64,000 nucleotides of DNA, taken from Tribonema minus. Taxonomy: Eukaryota; Sar; Xanthophyceae; Tribonematales; Tribonemataceae. Within the stretch, counting starts at the first letter, position 1. The number at the start of each line of letters is the position of its first letter. The translations under genes were made by a program, and so were the position numbers. The stretch spans positions 1-64,000 of the forward strand of contig JAFCMP010000081.1 of NCBI GenBank assembly GCA_017506865.1, read 5' to 3'. The notes under the pieces are model-generated. The model ran no database searches and was not told the origin of the DNA. It worked only from the letters and a program-made list of their open reading frames with translations. Positions 11,802 to 22,582 of this stretch are shown one piece after another.

Positions 11802-12099
11802 TTGGATGGTGCTCGACTCGTCGAGACCGGACCGAACATCGCACGCAACCAGCCGCGGACGGGGCTGTCACCCGCCCTGGCGCCCTCTTCCAAGGGACTT
11901 GGGCCGGCGGTACGACTGGACCTGGACTCTACAGACTACAATTCGGTGACCCTAGGGGCCACAGATTCTCATCGTGGGCTCTTCCCGCTTCACTCGCCGT
12001 TACTAGGGGAATCCTGGTTAGTTTCTCTTCCTCCGCTTAGTTATATGCTTAAATTCAGCGGGTCCTGTTGCTTGATCGGAGGTCCGGAGTTGGGTGTCA
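11524..12099. repeat. Tandem duplication of the 28S 5' end, 2 x 288 bp
   Basis: 11524-11811 and 11812-12099 are nearly identical copies, both starting CTCGACTCGTCGAGACC. Each copy includes the 28S start and the ITS2 remnant. The second copy ends at the minisatellite that follows. Confidence 0.92.
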
Positions 12100-12560
12100 A
12101 ACGATTGTCCAGCCACCAACAAAGTGGTGCAGATAATGTCTGGAAGTGCCACAGTGTGTTGCTGGTGACAGAAGTGTTAAGGAACTTTGAAACAAGTACC
12201 CAGCCACAAACAAGGTGACAAAAGTGTCAAACAAGTGTCCAGCCACCAACAAAGTGCCTAGGATGATGTCTGGGAGTGTGTTGCTGGTGACAGAAATGTC
12301 AAACAAGTGTCCAGCCACCAACAAAGTGCCTAGGATGATGTCTGGGAGTGTGTTTCACCCAACAGAAAAGTCATTGGCAAACAACTTGAAGTGTCCAGCC
12401 ACCAACAAAGTGGTACAGATGATGTCTGAGAGTGTGTTTCACCCAACAGAAGTGGCTAACATGTGTACAGCCATAAAAAAAGTGGTGCAGATGATGCCTG
12501 GGAGTGTGTTGCACCCAATAAAAGTGTCAAACAGCAAACAAAGTGGTGCAAAATCACGAC
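12100..12560. repeat. Minisatellite, about six units of 70-85 bp
   Basis: The core GTCCAGCCACCAACAAAGTG recurs with variants near 12108, 12205, 12238, 12309, 12393 and 12468. Between cores the units share ATGATGTCTGGGAGTGTGTT and a CACCCAACAGA or GGTGACAGA segment. No gene is seen. Confidence 0.85.
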
Positions 12561-12660
12561 GCCAATCATGGATTCGACCAAGGCCAAGTAAGCGCATTTA
12601 GGATGGGACGCGAAGCGACAAGCGGCGTACCAGCTGTTCCGGGACTAGGATACGATGTGA

Positions 12661-13265
12661 GTCACACGGTGTGGTGCCAGCGTGGTCATGCACCCAAATT
12701 TCACGTTGCCGTTTGTGCTCTACACTGATTCTTCAACGACAGCGGTGGCCGGTGTACCCACTCATTTTCGACCTCTCGGTGTGATAGATGGCCACCAACA
12801 GATGCCCTGCGCAACGATAGGGCGTCGTTAACTTCGAGAAGGGGAGGAGGTGCGCGAAGTTGTAGTCTGCTACATCAGCAAGTTAAACTCCGAACTGGAG
12901 TCAAACATGCCAGTGGATGCAACAGCGCTGCAGTGCCAGGCGGTCGTGCTTGCGCTTAACCACTTCAGACCCTACGTATGGGGCAATCGAGTGACATGGA
13001 GTGCCGAGCGGTCGTGCTTGCTTTTAACCACTGGCACTTCAGACCCTACGTATGGGGCAATCCAGTGACAGTTGCCGCAAACGCAGCAGCGCTCAGGTGA
13101 TTGTTGGTGGTTGTCGGCGCTTCAAGACCACAACAGCAAACTACTGCGCTGGGCCATGCGCATCATGGAGGCTGCAGTGCCCACGCAAGAGGACCTTGAC
13201 GCCCGCGGCAGTACTGGCATGCCAACGAGGGCTGATCCGACACGGTGCCCTATTTCAACGCGCCG
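12661..13265 (+). pseudogene. Relic D: RNase H domain of a third Gypsy lineage
   Basis: The translation reads HPNFTLPFVLYTDSSTTAVAGV, then EEVREVVVCYISKLNSELES, DATALQCQAVVLALNHFRPYVWG, and DHNSKLLRWAMRIME, which are RNase H motifs matching E1/E2 but diverged. A stop and frameshifts break it. A segment of about 70 bp around the Glu motif is duplicated (about 12932-12990 and 13000-13070; both contain CAGACCCTACGTATGGGGCAATC). No RT precedes it in the window. Confidence 0.8.
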
Positions 13266-13855
13266 CCATCAGGTGTGAAGATTCTGGATGGTCAACAGCT
13301 CGCGGCGCATGGCGGCAGCGATGACACAGCTCAGCTTATGGCGGCGGCAGCAGCGCAGGCCAGCCTGAGAGTGGCGGCGCAACTCGCGGCAGCAGCGGCA
13401 GCGCACTCGCAAGTGGCTGGGCAGCTGGCAGCGCGCGCGGGAGTGGCGTGGCAACGCGGTTGGCAGCAGCGACAGCGACGCGGCCGCGTGCACGTGTAAA
13501 AAACGAAGGCTCATCTGCTCTGACTCGGAGGCGGTAAGGCTTGCGAGCCTGCGTGATGATGTGGTGGCAGGAGCGCGAGGACTCCAGTATAAGTTGAAGG
13601 ACAGCAACGCGGCTGCAGAGGCTGCAGCGAGCGTTGATGCCAGTGGCGACGTGGCAGGACGTCTGTTTCGTATAATTGCCGCGTAAGTTGAGAAAGTGCT
13701 GTCAGAAGGTGACGTGACATCTTTTGACGACCAAGGTATTGAGAGCTTTGCCGCATTTGCGATAACAAAGTCATTTGGTTGGCATGCTGATGCCCAGGTC
13801 AAGTTGGCACAGGAGGGCAAGATAGCTATCACGTGGCGACGGTGGATTTATTGGC
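13266..13855 (+). pseudogene. Relic D: post-RNase H linker, Ala/Gln-rich
   Basis: An Ala/Gln-rich frame (13245-13499) is followed, after a shift, by KKRRLICSDSEAVRLASLRDD... from about 13500 to 13855 with one internal stop near 13684. The later part has FGWHADAQVKLAQEGKIAITW, similar in place and style to the linker before the integrase in E1/E2. No integrase follows. I infer degenerate polyprotein sequence. Confidence 0.5.
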
Positions 13856-15569
13856 GATGAGCTGGCATGATTTTGTGCTGTGAGGCGCAAGCGTGCGTGC
13901 CATGGTTCGGCCACAGCCAATGAGGCCGACGCAGCTGGGCTCGGCCACAGCCGATGCGACCGACGCAGCTGGGCGAGGTGATGCAGCTGAGCATGGTGAT
14001 ACCACTCGAGGTGGCAAGCGCAATCGCAAGGCGGCTAGAAGTTCGGGCTGGACCGAGATGTGGCACTGTCCAAGATTCCCTGAGGCACGGTACTGGTGCG
14101 TGAGCACAAGCCGCGTGACGCGCCGCTCATCTACATTTGCCAATGGGGGCGTCAAGGTTAGCAGAGCAATTGCGCTTGCAGAGGCAGTCAAGCAGTGTGC
14201 AAGGCGCAGTGGCGTGACGGACAGGCTTCAAGTTGCGTTGACGCTCGTCACCAAGTAGTCCCATCTCGATTCCTGGCGCCCTGATTCTGTGCGGTTTGTG
14301 TGCACTCTAGGTGGTTTCTCTGTGCTAGAGCCTAAACTGCACTGGAACTGAGCAGAGACTGTGGTTTTAGACAGGCAGAAAGTGCTGTTTGTCACATTCT
14401 GTCCAAGCTCTGCCCAGTTACTGCCTGATCGCAGAATGTGCACCTAGTGTGTACAGAATGTGTGCTGAGGATTAGGGTTGACGGGGCATTCCTTGCTAGG
14501 GTGGCAGGTAGGGTAAATCCAACTAGGTCTTGGGGCGTATACCGTATGCATGAGGGCAAAACTAAGGAGGACGAGAGAGCACGGTGGTAGACACGATGGC
14601 GCAGCAGCAGGCAGGCGGCGTGGTGGCAGCAAGCCTCTTGGTTGAGTTTTGACTGCATCCAGCGTCAGCGGCAGGTGAGCAGGCTGCGCTTTGTGATGCC
14701 GCAAGCACATTTCGTGATCAGCAGTTGCTCACTTCTTTGGTAATCTAATGCTGTACAAGTTGCTGGCCTACATCGGGAAAATCGACATGTCGTTCTGGGC
14801 TAGGTTCTGCCCAAATTTTGCAGGGGGGTAATTCTAGGACGGTTCTGCTCGAAAACTTTCCGAGACCGCGGGATTTGGCCAGAGTGGGCGTTCTGGCCAG
14901 AGTTTCGTTCTGGGACAACTCTGGGCCAGCGCCTGCCCTAAGCGCAGGCCAATTCAGATGACTGCTCATGCACACTTTGACATGCGATGCGAGGCATTGA
15001 GTGAGGTGCACGCAAATGTTAATTAACTAAATTAAATGCTAGGGCCATTGACCGTCTGACAACACAAACAGAGCAGCACTGCGGCACAAGTTTGCAAAAA
15101 CCCTGCACCTGAGGCGATGCAAGTGATCGGCGAGTTCTTGCCACAGCATTCATTTGCAGCGTGCCAGGCGAGTGCGCTCTGCTCTGTCTCCAATTCCCTT
15201 GCTAAGCAGCACTGCGCCATACGCCATGCAGTGCTGGGTGCATGTTGTACACGTGTGCACGAATGAGCTTTTTCTCGGCAACTTCTTCAAGTAAGAGTTG
15301 AATTGAGCCATTTGAGCCAGAAAAAGTAATGTACCGGGTGGTTGCCCCGGGGGCCCCGCCCGGGGGGATTCCTCAAGCCTCACTCTGAATCTTCGGCTCA
15401 CTTGGCTCGCCCGGGGCCGCAGCCTGACGCTCGAAAAACCGTCAGTTGGGCCAAGTTGGCGCGAGGCGAACGGCAGGCAGCACACACTCCATCACGTGCA
15501 CACACGATACTGTAGCTTCAGCTGCTTTCGTCATGATGGCGGATTTGGAGGAGCAGCAGTCAGCGGCAG
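13856..15569. other. Degenerate retroelement-derived spacer
   Basis: Most of this stretch has no supportable gene. 14040-14260 (plus) is a broken copy of the D tail: SRVTRRSSTF...IALAEAVKQCARRSGVTD corresponds to 15960-16170. 14750-14950 has several variants of TTCTGGNCAGAGT. 15340-15440 is rich in CCCGGG palindromes. The rest shows nothing I can name. Confidence 0.55.
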
Positions 15570-16517
15570 GTGCAGGAACCAGGTGGTGTTCCTGAAGTTC
15601 ACGATCAATCTTCGCGACACAACCATCCTAGACGGGCCGGTGATTCCATCGGACTTTGGCGCCAACTACGAGGGCGAGGTGGTGGTCCTTACAATACCAC
15701 TCAGAGTCGACCGGTTGGTCGCGCAGCTGATAGCACCTGGGAGTATAGGTGGCGTCAGCGCAACGGGCAGCTCAGCGGCTGGGTGAGCGAGGATGCCATA
15801 GTGGCACCATGGACGCTAGACACGTTCCACGCGCTATACGAGCTGCGCCCGCAAGGCGAGCAGTTTCAGCATGCGCGGCGGCTTGAAGTGTGGGCAGGCG
15901 CCCAGCTGGATTGCGAGGCGGCGCTGTCTAAGCTTCCTCGAGGCACAGCGCTGGTGCGGGAACATAAGCCGCGTGACGCACCGCTCACCTACATTTGGGG
16001 GCGTATCGACGGCTACCTCAAGCCGTACTGGCGCGCGCGTCATGACGACGGCATCTGGGAGGACATGAACCAGACGGAGGTGCGCAGAGCGATCGCGCTT
16101 GCGGAGGCCGTCAAGCAGCACGCGCAGCGCAGCGGTTTAACGGACAACAGGCCCGCATTGACGCTCGTCACTAGCCCGTTGATTCCATCAGACTTTGGCG
16201 CCAACTACGAAGGCGAGGTGGTCAGATATCACTCAGAGTTGACTGGTTGGTCGCGCGGCAAGCTGGTCAAGTATATGCCGCGGCGGAACAAGCACACGTT
16301 TGAGGTGCTGTTCAACGGAGAATCACGGCCGCGCACGGTGGTTTTGCGGCCTGGCTACTACACAGCGGGTGTTGGCGAGTCGCAGCCTCAACTTGCAGCA
16401 ACCAAGGATTCAGCTTGGAACATCGTCGTCTTCAAACAAGTAGACGGCGAGCTTGCGGCGGCCACAAGTGAGGTGGAGCCGGTGGAGCAGGATGGCTCTG
16501 AAGATGACGCAGCGTAG
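15570..16517 (+). pseudogene. Relic D: chromo/Tudor-like C-terminal polyprotein tail
   Basis: This 315-codon open frame has no element start of its own. From about residue 45 it carries WEYRWRQRNGQLSGWVSED, APWTLDTFHALYELR, then TYIWGRIDGYLKPYWRARHDDGIWED, and lastly a GWSRGKLVKYM...FEVLFNGE...DSAWNIV module. Every part aligns with the tails of E1 and E2, which identifies it as the 3' end of a related Gypsy polyprotein. The segment IPSDFGANYEGEVV occurs twice (near 15640 in another frame and near 16185), pointing to an internal duplication. It probably began inside an integrase now lost. Confidence 0.75.
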
Positions 16518-18150
16518 GCGGTGCGGCGCGTCATATGGCGGTAGGGGTTCGCTATGCCGCCGCGCGGGATGCGGGCGCAGGTAGCGAGAGCTGTTGTGGC
16601 AGGCGGTGCTCAACAGCGGGTCCAGCACGGCCCATCTTTCGTTAGCCGTCATAGTTAGCGTCGGGTTTGGCGCCAGGGGTGGCCCACCGGGTGGGTGGGC
16701 TCAGAACGTTGATCTGGTCTGTGTCTTCCTTCCCATGTAAAGGCCTTGAGCAACTCCAGGGGCGGAGTTGTGTCTTGGTAGGGGGGGTTGTTGCAGTTTT
16801 GGGTATGCACCTTGGTTAGCAAGGGGGGGTAGTACCACCAGGGAGTTCTGAGTACCAGGGGGTGCTTTATGATGTCACAACTTGGGGGTATTCTAGGGGA
16901 TTGTCAAACCCTAGCCCTAGGAGCTTCGAGTCACTCAGATTCACTTGTCTGGTTGGCTGGTAAGCAAGACTGAGAGCATCCTCCCGCCCACACCCTGGGG
17001 TGTCTACATACTATTTGGCTAGCTAGGGTCATCAGGTAATCTATGCATGACATTCTGTGTGACATTCATCCAGTATATCTTTTGTTGTGCTTCTTTCTGT
17101 CTCAGCTGTTCCAAGACCATACATTCACTCCTACATGAATCATCCTCCTCGCATATGGTCTGCATGCTTGTTATAGTATGTAAAACGCAGCACGCTGGTC
17201 AAGTATATGCTGCAAAGGAGCAAGCACGCGTTGAGGTGCTGTTCAACGGAGTGTCACGGCTGCGCACATGATTTTGCAGCCTGCCAGTGGCTACTACACG
17301 GCGGGTGTTGGCGAGTCGCAACTTCGAGTTGCGGCAACCAAATGTTCAGTTTGGAACATCCACGTCGTCAACTAAGTAGACGGCGAGCTTGCGGCGGCCA
17401 CAGGTGACTCCTGAGGTGAGATGGAGCCAGTGGAACAGGACAGCTCCGATGATGACGCGGCGTAGACGGCGCGGCGCGTCATACGGCGGTAGGGGTTCCG
17501 AGTCGCTACGCTGTGCAGGATGCAGGTGCAGGCAGCATGAGCTGTTGTAGCAGGCGGGGTTCAATAGCTGGTCCAGCGCGGCCCACCCTTCATTAACAGC
17601 CATAGTAGCGTTGGTTTTGGCACCAGGGGTGTTGGATGCGCACATGCTCAGAACGTTGATCTGGTTTGTTTCTTCCTGCCCATGCAAAGGCCTTGAGCAA
17701 CTCCAGGGGCGGAGTTGTGTCTTGGTGGGAGGGGTTGTTACAATCATGATGGCAGTTTTGGGTCTGCACCTTGGTTCGCAAGGATGCATACCACCAGGGA
17801 GTTCTGAGTAGCAGGGGACCATGATGCTTTATGATGCAACGACTTGAGCACTTCTTCAAGGGGATTGTCAGCCCCTAGCCCTTAGGCTAGGAGCTGCTAA
17901 TTTCTCAGATTCACTTCAAGAATCACTTGTCTGGCTGGCTGCATAGGCTGGCTAGTAGGGTCACCAACAGCAGGTAATCTATGCATGACATTATGTGTGA
18001 CTTTCATCATGAATATGTTCTGTTGTGCTTCTTTTTGTGTAGGGCTGTTCCCACTGGCAGACCATTGGCAATTGTCCTTCTAGTAGTACATGAATCGTTC
18101 TCCTTCTCATATGATCAGCATGTTTGTTGCATGTAAATTAATCCACAGCA
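16255..18150. repeat. Direct repeat of the D 3' end, about 932-bp period
   Basis: GGTCAAGTATATGC near 16265 and near 17197 start two copies with the same order: end of the coding tail, a run with CCTTGAGCAACTCCAGGGGCGGAGTTGTGTCTTGGT, CACCAGGGAGTTCTGAGTA, then TCTATGCATGACATT and TTGTTGTGCTTCTTT. The second copy is diverged, and its coding part (17200-17470) is broken. From 18150 to 18398 I see nothing. Confidence 0.85.
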
Positions 18151-18398
18151 GAAACTGTGGACAGCGGCGACAAATCATAGACCTACATGCGGAGCTGATA
18201 TTATTTGAGTGCACTACACTGTTGAACACAACAGAGGGCAGGCACTCCGATTGGTTAAGTTATTTTGTGAATGCAGTGCACGTCGTTAAGCGTGACAATG
18301 TATTTGATGGTGCATACCTCACATGAAGGGAAATAATAAAACTTTTGGAAGTTGGTATATAGCTAGAAGCACACCATAGCATTGAATTTCCTGGTCAC

Positions 18399-18789
18399 TG
18401 GGGGGAGTGTGCATTTTGCTTGCAATGCTCCTTGTCATTCTATGAGTTAGTTTAGCTGTCTTGCAGGGTGCTTGGCAGTTACACAGAGGTCAGCAGTAAC
18501 TGCACAGAGTCTGGCAGGCTGCAAGAATTGGAGGAAAGTTTCTTCTTGCTTCCAGAAGGCCCTTTAAGTATTTTTTGCAGCTGAGTTTGGTTTTAGTCTT
18601 GTGGTGCTGGGAGCACCTGGTGAATGGACCATGGGTTTAGAGGTTGAAGACTGGCTCTGCCCTCTGCTTTTGCCGCTTTAGACACCAGCATAGCCCGGTA
18701 ACTGTTACAGCCTGTTGGGAACAGGAGTACTACCTAGTAATTAACCTGACTGTTGCTGTAGAAACACAGGGGGTAGCTCTGGCTCTTCA
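18399..18789 (+). repeat. Element A left LTR
   Basis: Begins TGGGGGGAGTGTGCATTTTG and ends AGCTCTGGCTCTTCA, and aligns along its length with 51559-51959. The flank is TCAC at 18395-18398. Confidence 0.75.
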
Positions 18790-19173
18790 GTTGGAGGAGT
18801 ATGGTACTGGATCGGGCCTTAAGCGTGCAACAGGCGCGTGCGAGCCGAGGCATAAGGAGTCGCTGCAAGCGGGGCTAGCAGTGTCAAGGGGATACTTGTC
18901 GGGTCCCAACCACAAGTTTTAACTTCTGAATCAGCGAAAAAGTCGTTGAATCGATTTTACTCCGGGTGAGTGCACGAGGGCTCAGCTGTACCTAGGAGCA
19001 CGCGGCATCACTAGGCAAGGCGGCACAGACGTGTGTCAGTAGCAACACGATGGTAGGAAAGGCCATCATAGGGAAGGGGCCCATGGCTCGTTCTCGGAGC
19101 ACGAGTCACGGCAGGTCTGCCGCAGGTCCTGGAGCTACGGGGGCCGTAGCAGAGGGAGGGAGCTGGCGAAGGC
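18790..19173 (+). other. Element A leader
   Basis: About 380 bp between the LTR and the first long A frame. I cannot assign a clear primer-binding site. No gene is seen. Confidence 0.5.
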
Positions 19174-19932
19174 GTGGCTGGTGCTGCGCCTGTAGCCGCA
19201 CACGACGCTGAGGTGGTATACCCACCACCCGGCGCCATGGGAATGGCGATTGCCATTGGCCTCGGGGAGGCCTCTGCGGCAGCGGCGGGGCCTGCCGCCA
19301 CTGGCATTCTAGGGGGGGAGGATCTTAATGCGGCGCCCACTGGCACGCGGGAGCAGTCGCAGGATCTGAGTGCAGCGTCCACGGGGGGGCAGCCGCAGGT
19401 GCAGCAGCAGCATCAGGCTGCAGCTGCCCACGAAGGGGCGGCGCTCATACAAGAGCAGCCGCCGCTGTCTGAGAGTCTGAGACAGCAACAGCAGCTGCTG
19501 CGGGCTGCAGCTGTTGGCCACGTCGCAGTGGCGGAGGAGCGTGATATTAGTGCGGCGCCCACGCGGGAGCAGTTGCAGGATCTGAGGGCGGCGTCCACGG
19601 GGGGGCAGCAGCAGGCGCAGCAGCAGCATCAGGCTGCAGCTGCCCACGAGGGGGCGGCGCTCATTCAAGAGCAGCCGCCGCGGCAACAGCAGCAGCAGGC
19701 TGCAGCTGTTGGCCACATTGCAGTGGCGGAGGGAGTGCGCGCGGCGGCCGCGCAGCGCGCTACAGCAGCAGCTGCGGCGACGTGCAGGGGAGCCGCTGCC
19801 GTTACGGTGCGAGGCGAAGCGCGGCACCAGCGAGCAGACAGTCGCTCGCGGCGCTGCGCGAGGAGATTGACGCTGCCACGCGCCGATCGGCGGAGAGCCC
19901 TAGTCAGCTCTCTATCAACATGCGCGACCTAG
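19174..19932 (+). CDS. Element A gag-like N-terminal frame, Ala/Gln-rich
   Basis: A 252-codon frame holds an imperfect tandem repeat of about 220 bp (near 19319-19545 and 19546-19740). Each copy encodes AAPT..REQ.QDL.AASTGGQ, then AAAAHEGAALIQEQPP. The C-terminal end is basic and runs into another frame (19782-20126) with coiled-coil-like MRDLARQMAHMARDAAA.., which suggests a frameshift and a helical Gag N-terminus. No enzyme motif is present. Placement just after the left LTR supports Gag, but the sequence itself is not diagnostic. Confidence 0.45.
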   Translation: MAGAAPVAAHDAEVVYPPPGAMGMAIAIGLGEASAAAAGPAATGILGGEDLNAAPTGTREQSQDLSAASTGGQPQVQQQHQAAAAHEGAALIQEQPPLSESLRQQQQLLRAAAVGHVAVAEERDISAAPTREQLQDLRAASTGGQQQAQQQHQAAAAHEGAALIQEQPPRQQQQQAAAVGHIAVAEGVRAAAAQRATAAAAATCRGAAAVTVRGEARHQRADSRSRRCARRLTLPRADRRRALVSSLSTCAT

Positions 19933-20202
19933 CGCGCCAGATGGCGCACATGGCTCGCGACGCGGCGGCGGCCCGGGAGCAAACGGCGCGCGACGCCGCA
20001 GTCGCCAGGGACCAGGCGGCGCGCGAGCACGAGGCCGCGAGGGACGCAGCGCTGCAGCGCACGCTGTTGCAGGCGCTGCAGGCCGCCATGGGGGGCGCGG
20101 CACGCGCTGCACAGGGGGGGGCGTAGAGCCGCGGGCGGCGGGCGCCGCCAGCAAATCGCCCATGCGGGGGGGCAGCACTCAGGAGGACAGCGCGCTGTCG
20201 GC

Positions 20203-20844
20203 GTGGGCTACCTCGCCGGCAGCGGCGACGGCGATGGAGGTGACAGCGGCAGCAGCGGCGAACCGTCATCGGACGACGGCAGCAGCCGCAGCGACAGTGA
20301 CCGCAGCCGTGGCAGCGGCGCGAGCTCGCTCTCTGGCGGCGCGAGGCGCGCGCAGCGCCAGCACTGCAGCCGCCACCGCGAGCGCATCGAGCGCAGCAAC
20401 GGCCGCAAAGCCGAACGCGAGGCCGCTGGGAGCAGCTTTGTGATGCTGTCGCCAGTGGCCGAGGGCGTCGGCGGCGGCGGCAGGGACCGCCGCAACCGGT
20501 GCACGCCGTCACCGGACGGCGAGGGGGCGAACTTCAAGAAGTTCGTGTCAGCCGCATTGGCCACCTTCAACTTTATCCCGGAGCTGGAGCGGGGGGAGGG
20601 CACTTGGGGTCAGGACCACAAAGTCCCCGCACAGGAGGTGACCTCCTGGGGGACCGTTAACCTCAGTAAGGGGGAGACGGCCGAGCTGATGGCGTACCAG
20701 GCGCTACAGCAGAGCGACACCGGAGGCGCTGCTACACCATGGACTGGTGGTGCTGGCAGCAGCGCGGCGGCAGCGCACGGTGGTGATGCTGGCGGTGTTG
20801 GCAGCAGCGCGGCGGCAGCGCAGCGGCAATGCTGGCGGTGCTGA
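20203..20844 (+). CDS. Element A gag-like frame, Ser/Asp-rich with a non-repetitive core
   Basis: 213 codons. The first ~80 are Ser/Gly/Asp/Arg-rich. Residues ~105-175 form ordinary sequence (NFKKFVSAALATFNFIPEL, then LSKGETAELMAYQALQ) that looks like a folded domain rather than repeat. The rest is low complexity. I do not recognise the family. From its place after the LTR it may be the capsid part of Gag. Frames before and after probably belong to the same protein through frameshifts. Confidence 0.4.
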   Translation: MGYLAGSGDGDGGDSGSSGEPSSDDGSSRSDSDRSRGSGASSLSGGARRAQRQHCSRHRERIERSNGRKAEREAAGSSFVMLSPVAEGVGGGGRDRRNRCTPSPDGEGANFKKFVSAALATFNFIPELERGEGTWGQDHKVPAQEVTSWGTVNLSKGETAELMAYQALQQSDTGGAATPWTGGAGSSAAAAHGGDAGGVGSSAAAAQRQCWRC

Positions 20845-22180
20845 CAGCGGCGCGGCGGCGCGCGGCAGCGATGCTGCTGCTGCCGCCGGGCGCGGCGGCG
20901 CTGCTGCCGCCGCGGAGCGCAGTGGCGCGGCCGCTGCCGCCAACGAGCGCAGCGGTGCCATCGCCGCAATCGCCACTGCGGCTGCAGCTGTCGCGGCGGC
21001 GGCCGCATACGGCGGCGCCGCCAACTCTACAGCAGGCAGCGACGGGGCGCCGCTCACGAGGGGAGCTCCGCGCACCTAGCACGGCGCTACATTGAAGCGC
21101 AGCTGAGGCAGCGCGCGCGAGAGATACTGGCGAACGCCGATCATGGCGACAGCGACGGGAACGGGCAGTCAAGTGACGACTGCCTCAACGACATGGAGCA
21201 GCTGGAGCTGCACCGCAGGGGGGCATGGAGCCGCAGCGACGGCTCTGCCGGCTCCGCTGACCGCGGCCGCACGGTTGCGGCGGCGATGGACCTGGGGAGC
21301 GGGGGGGAGCGCGTGGCTGAAGACCTGCGGCAGCGCCACAGGGAAGCTGCGCAGCACCAGGAGCGCGCGCACGGAACGGCGCGCAACTGTGAGGAACACA
21401 ATCGTTTGCGGGATCACGAGGAGGCCCACGAGGAGGGTCTAAGGCGGGAGGCACGCGAGCCGCTCGGAGCGGGCGCGCCGACAGGACTCGGAGGAGCTCT
21501 GGGCGCACGCCAGGCTGCTGGCGGCCCGCTCCGCTACGGACGAGCTGTAGGCGCACACCACGGCGCTCACCGCAGCGCTACAGCGCTTGCAGCAGGCCGC
21601 GGCGGCGGCAACTGCAGAGCGCAGCAATGCGGCCACCGCTGCCGCTGCTGCCGCTGCGGACGCTGCTGAGCGCCGCGACCCTGCTGCTGCTGCATGCTGC
21701 GGATGCTACTGCTGCCGTGGCAGCGCTGGCGACACAAGCGTACCACGACTACGGCGCCCCCTCTACAGGGGCAGGAGGGGGATTGGGAGGGGGGCGGGGC
21801 AGCTTGGACGCCACAACGGACAACTTGGCAAGCACGGCTGCGACGGATCGCAGCACTCTCTCTGTAGGGGGGGAAGGCCCTCAGGCGCCTACAACGGCAC
21901 CTGATTTTTGCGACGATGCTGCCCAGCAGTGGGCAGCGGACTGCTCGCACGGCGGACGTAGGGGGCGACCGGCCGGAGCCGGGGCAGGGCAGGCGCAGCA
22001 ACAGCATGCGCAAGCCTGCCAACGTGGTACCGCCACGCATGTCGCGATACGTGTGGGAGACTCTGTTCAGAGCAGGCGCGCTGCACCTTGTCGGGGGAGC
22101 AGCGCATGCAGGTTGCTGTTGCGGCTGAGCAACTCAGCGAGCAGCAGTAGGGGGAGGCTCTTGACGCGCTGGCTGCGCGC
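20845..22180 (+). repeat. GC-rich Ala/Arg-coding low-complexity stretch of element A
   Basis: GCN/CGC trinucleotide-rich sequence keeps several frames open on both strands. Short stretches such as HHREAAQHQERAHGTAR (plus, near 21350) suggest a decayed coiled-coil coding region. I see no reliable gene. Confidence 0.5.
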
Positions 22181-22480
22181 TTGGAGCCTCAGGCTGTGGC
22201 AGTGCGACAGGCACAGCTGTGCAGCCGCGAGACGCGTAACCCCTGGCGGGGTGAGGCTAGGGTCACGGTGAACCGCGCGCTGGCGGCGCTGGCGGCGGCG
22301 GATAAGGAGATGTGCACGGTGTACAGGGCGGCTTGGCAGCAGCCTTTCATCGATGCTGAAGAGCATTGCTGCTTGTGCATCACGGAGGGCGTGGCACGAT
22401 ATAGCTCTGAGGTGGGGGCCTCGGCGCCCGTTCTCCAGTCTGCACGCCACATTGCGGATAGACGGGGCGTTGTGAGGTAG
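22181..22480 (+). CDS. Small element A frame of unknown function
   Basis: 99 codons of mixed composition (VNRALAALAAADKEMCTVY, FIDAEEHCCLCITEGVARY) with two Cys close together. It ends with TAG at 22478, and TTAATAAAG follows at about 22509, a possible polyadenylation signal. It could be the C-terminal part of the A gag. I do not recognise it. Confidence 0.35.
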   Translation: MEPQAVAVRQAQLCSRETRNPWRGEARVTVNRALAALAAADKEMCTVYRAAWQQPFIDAEEHCCLCITEGVARYSSEVGASAPVLQSARHIADRRGVVR

Positions 22481-22582
22481 GGCTGCATGTGAGGCAACTG
22501 GCTATCTGGTTAATAAAGTCTGACCAGATAGTGCACAACCTTTTCTGGTACAGTTGGAAGTGCCCCTGTCTTAACAGCGTTG

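Noticed and set aside
11484-12218. Plus-strand 244-codon frame
   Set aside because: It is the antisense of the duplicated 28S fragment, and its repeated protein is a by-product of the 288-bp duplication.
12097-12601. Proteins with CPATNKVPRMMSGSV-type repeats
   Set aside because: These are translations of the minisatellite. The unit lengths are not multiples of three throughout.
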